64,000 bases of DNA from Pectobacterium actinidiae (GTDB lineage Bacteria; Pseudomonadota; Gammaproteobacteria; Enterobacterales; Enterobacteriaceae), in NCBI RefSeq assembly GCF_000803315.1, contig NZ_JRMH01000001.1:3038001-3102000 (forward strand). The letters are read 5' to 3'. Positions 60,457 to 64,000 of this stretch are shown here, in pieces; position 1 is the stretch's first letter, and each line of letters begins with the position of its first letter. The notes beneath the pieces are model-generated. The model was given only the letters and a program-made list of their open reading frames with translations, was not told the origin of the DNA and made no database searches. Made by a program: the position numbers and the translations under genes.

Positions 60457-61254
60457 ATGATAAAAATCATAATAAAAACGCTATTATTGACAATACTTCT
60501 ATCACACTATGTCAATGCAAATAATCTTGTATGTCGTAGTCCTCTCGTCATTCAGTCGTTAATCAAAGAAGATCAAGAGAAAGCACAACCCATCAGAGAA
60601 CGTGTATCTTTAGAGACAATTAAAAAAATTGAATTTGAATATGACATCATTATCACAAAACTTAAAACAAAAAATAACCTAAGCTGTTTTGGCAAAGCCA
60701 AGATAAAAATCCCATCCGATGTAGTAGATTTTTTAAAATACTATCCTATTATGGAAAATGGAGACTCTAAAGCAAAAAGCATTTATCTTCTCAATATCCC
60801 CCCACACAAAAAGGGCGATGAATACATCGTATTAGACCGTATTTATTATAATGTTCATATTGCTGATAATCAGCAAGAAACCAATATTATGTATCCACAT
60901 GATGAGTCAGTCTCGCACACACTTTATGGGCTGGCCTGGTTACAAGAAAATGCAGCAAGGTTGGAAGATCAATCGCCACGTTTTAAATATAATAAAGCCA
61001 TTGTCGAATTCAGGGAGGCTAATAGTGCGTTAAATACTTACTGGAGCAACCTGCCAGACTATATTAAAGGGCAACTGAAAGAGGATGCGCGACAGTGGAT
61101 AAAAACCAAAAATAAACAATGTGGCGCAATAGAAACCATCGCAAGTCAAAATCGTTCTCTGGAAGATCAGGCAACAATTTATACCTGCCAACAGCAGATG
61201 ACCAAGGAAAGGCTGACACAGCTTGGATTGACTGAAAACAAGGACAAGAAATGA
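60457..61254 (+). CDS. Unknown secreted protein, LprI-like C-terminus (paralogue 1)
   Basis: 265 residues with signal peptide MIKIIIKTLLLTILLSHYVN. The C-terminal 55 residues (QWIKTKNKQCGAI ... YTCQQQM) resemble the DUF1311/LprI pattern of a Trp, a Cys, and a later Cys. It is related to the next gene: SCFGKAKIKIP, AWLQENAARL and the C-terminal block recur there. Start ATG 60457 has GGAA upstream; ATG 60445 is in frame. The stop overlaps the next ATG (ATGA). Confidence 0.72.
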   Translation: MIKIIIKTLLLTILLSHYVNANNLVCRSPLVIQSLIKEDQEKAQPIRERVSLETIKKIEFEYDIIITKLKTKNNLSCFGKAKIKIPSDVVDFLKYYPIMENGDSKAKSIYLLNIPPHKKGDEYIVLDRIYYNVHIADNQQETNIMYPHDESVSHTLYGLAWLQENAARLEDQSPRFKYNKAIVEFREANSALNTYWSNLPDYIKGQLKEDARQWIKTKNKQCGAIETIASQNRSLEDQATIYTCQQQMTKERLTQLGLTENKDKK

Positions 61255-62054
61255 AAAAGCGCCTCTATATTATGATTGGCATTATCCTTACTTGCACGTC
61301 AGCGTATGCGAAGGAAGACTTTCAGTGCAGCGATCTCAACGCAGTGGAAGTCGTTAAAAAAACGTTTTCCGATCGCGCAAAATCCATGTTCTCTAAATCT
61401 CCTTCTCAGTCTGTTGATGCTGTGAGCGTGATGTATTCTAAATTATCCACTCAGCCACGCTGGGGAAAAACATTCTCATGTAGCCTTCGGGTTGAAATTC
61501 CCGTGAGTCAGGAAGTCGTCAATATTATTCTTAATGAAGACGATCTGATGTACACAAAAGATGAAATGAGTAAGATCGACAATAACCTTTTCACTAAAAC
61601 AGGTGAAAGCAAAGACAATAGACTCAGCGATAACAGAATCGTCATTCCGTCCTTTGCCTACGATCTCAGTGTTCTTGATAATGGCAAGGAAATAAAAGTA
61701 GAGAAAAAATCTTATGACGCCCTATCCAGAGCGATTTATGCCGTAGCCTGGCTCAGTGAAAACGCTGAAAAAATCACAAAAAACGCGCAAGAAAAAACGC
61801 TTGCAAGAGAAAAGGAAGAATATCTTTTCTTTTTCACCGACGTCTATGGAATAGTGGAAGACGCACCTGAAGATATGAAAAAAAAGTTCCACGTTTCTCA
61901 AGAAACATGGGTTAAAGACAGAAATAAAAAATGCGGTGATGTCGAATCATTAGATGCTAACAATCTTTCAATTAAAGAACAGATTCATGCTTATCGCTGC
62001 CATAATGCAACAATGAATGAACAAATATCGAGTTTATCACCAGACGAGAGTTAA
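61251..62054 (+). CDS. Unknown secreted protein, LprI-like C-terminus (paralogue 2)
   Basis: 267 residues with signal peptide MKKRLYIMIGIILTCTSAYA. Shares with the gene before it: an N-terminal Cys (DFQCSDLN), SCSLRVEIP, AWLSENAEKI and the Cys pair in NKKCGDV and YRCHNAT. Probably a diverged tandem duplicate. Overlap of 4 bp implies coupled expression. The LprI link is from a loose pattern only; lysozyme inhibition is not established. Confidence 0.72.
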   Translation: MKKRLYIMIGIILTCTSAYAKEDFQCSDLNAVEVVKKTFSDRAKSMFSKSPSQSVDAVSVMYSKLSTQPRWGKTFSCSLRVEIPVSQEVVNIILNEDDLMYTKDEMSKIDNNLFTKTGESKDNRLSDNRIVIPSFAYDLSVLDNGKEIKVEKKSYDALSRAIYAVAWLSENAEKITKNAQEKTLAREKEEYLFFFTDVYGIVEDAPEDMKKKFHVSQETWVKDRNKKCGDVESLDANNLSIKEQIHAYRCHNATMNEQISSLSPDES

Positions 62055-62162
62055 AGATAATATCGATGTTGCTTCAGGCTATTGCCTAATATTTTAGCAA
62101 TGGCCTGAATATAAACCTCTCACCCAATTTACCCGACCTGGCCGAGCAAAATCATCAGCGAA

Positions 62163-62660
62163 TCAACTATCGCTTGGTTGTACAGGACGCTCAAGATAGG
62201 TAGACAGAACAATATACGAGCGCGTTGAACTAACGCCCGGCACGGCGTAAAGCTGGAACAGGAGCTTTTCGAGCGACTGCGCGTCTTCTGTGCGGATCTT
62301 GAGGATCATAGCCGTATCGCCAGCAACAGAATGTACTTCTTCAACATCAGAATTACGCGTTATCTCCATCAGTTCGGATGAAACGCCCCAGCCACTGGTG
62401 TCAACGTGCACAAATGCCAGAAGATTCTTTTTTATCGCGACAGGATCGAGCAACGCGGCCGTTTTCCGTATCACGCCGTCGCGCCGAAGCCGTTTCACCC
62501 GTTCATGCGCGGCAGGAGCCGAAAGCGCAACTTTTTCCCCCAGTTCGGCATAGCTCAACGTGGCATCTTCAACCAGTTCCCTTAATAATCTTCGGTCAAT
62601 GGCATCAATATCCCGTGTAGGAATGACTTTTGGCTTAATGTCATCTTTATTTATTTTCAT
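62163..62660 (-). CDS. Lrp/AsnC-family transcriptional regulator
   Basis: 165 residues. The N-terminal winged helix-turn-helix (DRRLLRELVEDATLSYAELGEKVALSAPAAHERVKRLRRDGVI) is followed by the RAM/ligand-binding domain (VEEVHSVAGDTAMILKIRT and VPGVSSTRSYIVLS). Divergent from the MFS gene with 82 bp between, so it probably controls that transporter. Not Lrp itself by length and sequence. Confidence 0.9.
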   Translation of the reverse strand: MKINKDDIKPKVIPTRDIDAIDRRLLRELVEDATLSYAELGEKVALSAPAAHERVKRLRRDGVIRKTAALLDPVAIKKNLLAFVHVDTSGWGVSSELMEITRNSDVEEVHSVAGDTAMILKIRTEDAQSLEKLLFQLYAVPGVSSTRSYIVLSTYLERPVQPSDS

Positions 62661-62742
62661 TCTCTCATTCCTTATTTAAAACTAATACTGTTTGGTTAAT
62701 AGTGTTTTCTCAGAATCATATTAAGCAAAAAGCGAAATTTCA

Positions 62743-63930
62743 ATGTCACAACATCAACATGCTGAATTGCATCCCCATTCACGCGCGCTTCGTGTTCCTG
62801 GCGCGGCTTATGTCTTGACGTTCTGTATCGGCGTGATTGGATCCAATTCGCTACTCATGGGTCCCATCGCTCCCGAGATAGCACTATCGTTCAAGAGCAT
62901 CGCCCAGTCAGTGATGCTGGCGTCGGCCGCGTTTGGTCTGGGAACCGCGCTAAGCGCCCTGTTTTTAGCGCGATACATCGATCGATTTGGCGCTGTTAGG
63001 ATGTTGAAGAACGCCATGACCCTGCTGGTCATTGCCTTACTTTCCAGCGCTATTGCTTCTTCCGTCGAATGGCTGATAGCCAGCCAGCTCGTTGCCGGTA
63101 TTGCATCCGGCGTCGCGATTCCGGCGATTTACACCACCGCTGCTGCTATCGCTCCCAAGGGATTGGAAAATAAAACCACTGGCGTTGTTCTTACCGGCTG
63201 GACATTAAGCCTTGTCGCCGGCGTTTCACTCGCGTCGATTCTGGCAGAACAGTTTCACTGGCGTGTCGTTTATCTGGGGATCGGCGCGCTTGCCGTTTTG
63301 GCTATCGTCATCCTTTCCCGTCTGAGTAATCAGGATGAAAATATCACGCGAGCCTCATCATCACCGCTTGCGGCACTGAGCGTGCCCGGCGTGAAATCGC
63401 TATTGGCTGCGTGTGGCGGGTTCATGACCGCCTTTTATGGGGCTTACGGCTATCTGGGGGACTATCTGTATAGTGAACTGCATCAACCGCTCAGTGCTAA
63501 CGGCCTGATTGCGCTTTGCTACGGTATCGGTTTTGGCTCAGCGGCTTTTCTGGATTCGATGATAAGCAAAGTAAACCCTAAAGTGGCAATGCCATCCTCA
63601 TTCCTGACAGTCGCCACGGTGTATCTCATTTTTGCCCTGTCAGGAAATAGCCTGCCAGTTATCTGCATTCTGATGCTTTTTCTTGGCACCGCTAACCACC
63701 TGTGCGTGAATTTACTGATCACTGGACTAAACACAACCGATACGTCGAAACGCGGTGCAATTATGGGGCTTAACAGCGCGGTTACCTATTTAGCCGTCTT
63801 TATCGGGAATACGCTTTTTGGTGCACTCTACCTACATTGGGGTTATACAACGGTGCTATATGCGGCGGTAGGTTTTGTGGTGATGTCCATCCTGTTCACC
63901 GTACAAATTCGAACGACCAGAAAGCGCTGA
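62743..63930 (+). CDS. MFS transporter
   Basis: Inner-membrane transporter of 395 residues, about 12 hydrophobic helices in two halves. The loop between helices 2 and 3 is LFLARYIDRFGAVRML, the MFS signature (motif A, D-R-F-G). AraJ/CmlA-like in type; substrate unknown. Divergently arranged with the Lrp-type regulator. Confidence 0.9.
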   Translation: MSQHQHAELHPHSRALRVPGAAYVLTFCIGVIGSNSLLMGPIAPEIALSFKSIAQSVMLASAAFGLGTALSALFLARYIDRFGAVRMLKNAMTLLVIALLSSAIASSVEWLIASQLVAGIASGVAIPAIYTTAAAIAPKGLENKTTGVVLTGWTLSLVAGVSLASILAEQFHWRVVYLGIGALAVLAIVILSRLSNQDENITRASSSPLAALSVPGVKSLLAACGGFMTAFYGAYGYLGDYLYSELHQPLSANGLIALCYGIGFGSAAFLDSMISKVNPKVAMPSSFLTVATVYLIFALSGNSLPVICILMLFLGTANHLCVNLLITGLNTTDTSKRGAIMGLNSAVTYLAVFIGNTLFGALYLHWGYTTVLYAAVGFVVMSILFTVQIRTTRKR

Positions 63931-63946
63931 ATGGCATTAATACCTT

Positions 63947-64000
63947 TTATCTCTTATCCAGCAGGATTTTTTGTAGCGGCACACTGAATGTGTGCCCCTG
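63947..64000 (-). CDS. Possible C-terminus of a gene beyond the window
   Basis: Minus-strand frame of 17 residues (QGHTFSVPLQKILLDKR then TAA at 63947) open to the window edge. Convergent with the MFS gene. Too short to identify and open by chance is quite possible. Confidence 0.25.
   Translation of the reverse strand, partial: QGHTFSVPLQKILLDKR

Noticed and set aside
56856..62160. Integrated prophage or intact island at argW
   Set aside because: No integrase, no phage structural genes and no second copy of the tRNA 3' end found in the window.

Overview
The window is a piece of an enterobacterial chromosome, most like a soft-rot Pectobacterium. The gene order follows the E. coli ackA-pta / his transport / purF / aroC / fadIJ / fadL / mlaA / argW segment almost gene for gene. 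It differs from E. coli in carrying chimeric ERIC repeats, a Csu-type chaperone-usher fimbrial cluster, an ABC transporter plus M20 hydrolase operon, and AT-rich genes downstream of tRNA-Arg. The genus is inferred from gene content and memory of related genomes; no search was run.

Layout. 1-8640: acetate overflow (ackA partial, pta), a DUF817 membrane protein, yfcD, yfcE, yfcG, folX, yfcH, with two ERIC elements and a multi-hairpin repeat between genes. 8640-15150 (minus strand): hisJQMP amino-acid importer, ubiX, purF, cvpA with a PurR box. 15360-22590 (minus): dedD, folC, accD, dedA, truA, usg, pdxB. 22880-26100 (plus): a DMT exporter, flk, an alpha/beta hydrolase. 26170-35630: fabB, mnmC, yfcL, epmC, yfcA, mepA, aroC, prmB, smrB, sixA. 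35630-42545: AT-rich stretch, a long ERIC chimera, then a five-gene Csu-like fimbrial operon (three SCPU-domain subunits, chaperone, usher). 42538-52390: fadJ/fadI, an M20 amidohydrolase with a MetNIQ-type ABC transporter, yfcZ, fadL. 52500-56855: mqo, mlaA, a canonical 127-bp ERIC, yfdC, tRNA-Arg(CCU). 56860-62055: an AT-rich accessory stretch with an unknown membrane protein, an IS630-family element and a three-gene operon of unknown secreted proteins. 62160-64000: an Lrp/AsnC regulator divergent from an MFS transporter.

How genes work together. Fatty-acid metabolism is well represented: fabB has adjacent FabR-like and FadR-like sites, while fadIJ and fadL carry FadR-like sites in their control regions. 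The mepA-aroC-prmB and truA-usg-pdxB groups are the usual housekeeping clusters.

Most interesting observations. (1) The ends of the IS630-family element at 58634-59735 resemble the two ends of the ERIC element in the same window, including the left/right asymmetry. This suggests ERIC could be a non-autonomous derivative (MITE) of such an element. (2) A module of up to four consecutive hairpins recurs six times, inside ERICs and once outside. Its stem sequences differ between copies but remain complementary, which is compensatory covariation. (3) A tandem pair of paralogous Cys-containing secreted proteins lies in the argW-linked stretch. (4) A 32-codon signal-peptide-like ORF with a strong ribosome binding site precedes the second fimbrial subunit in another frame.
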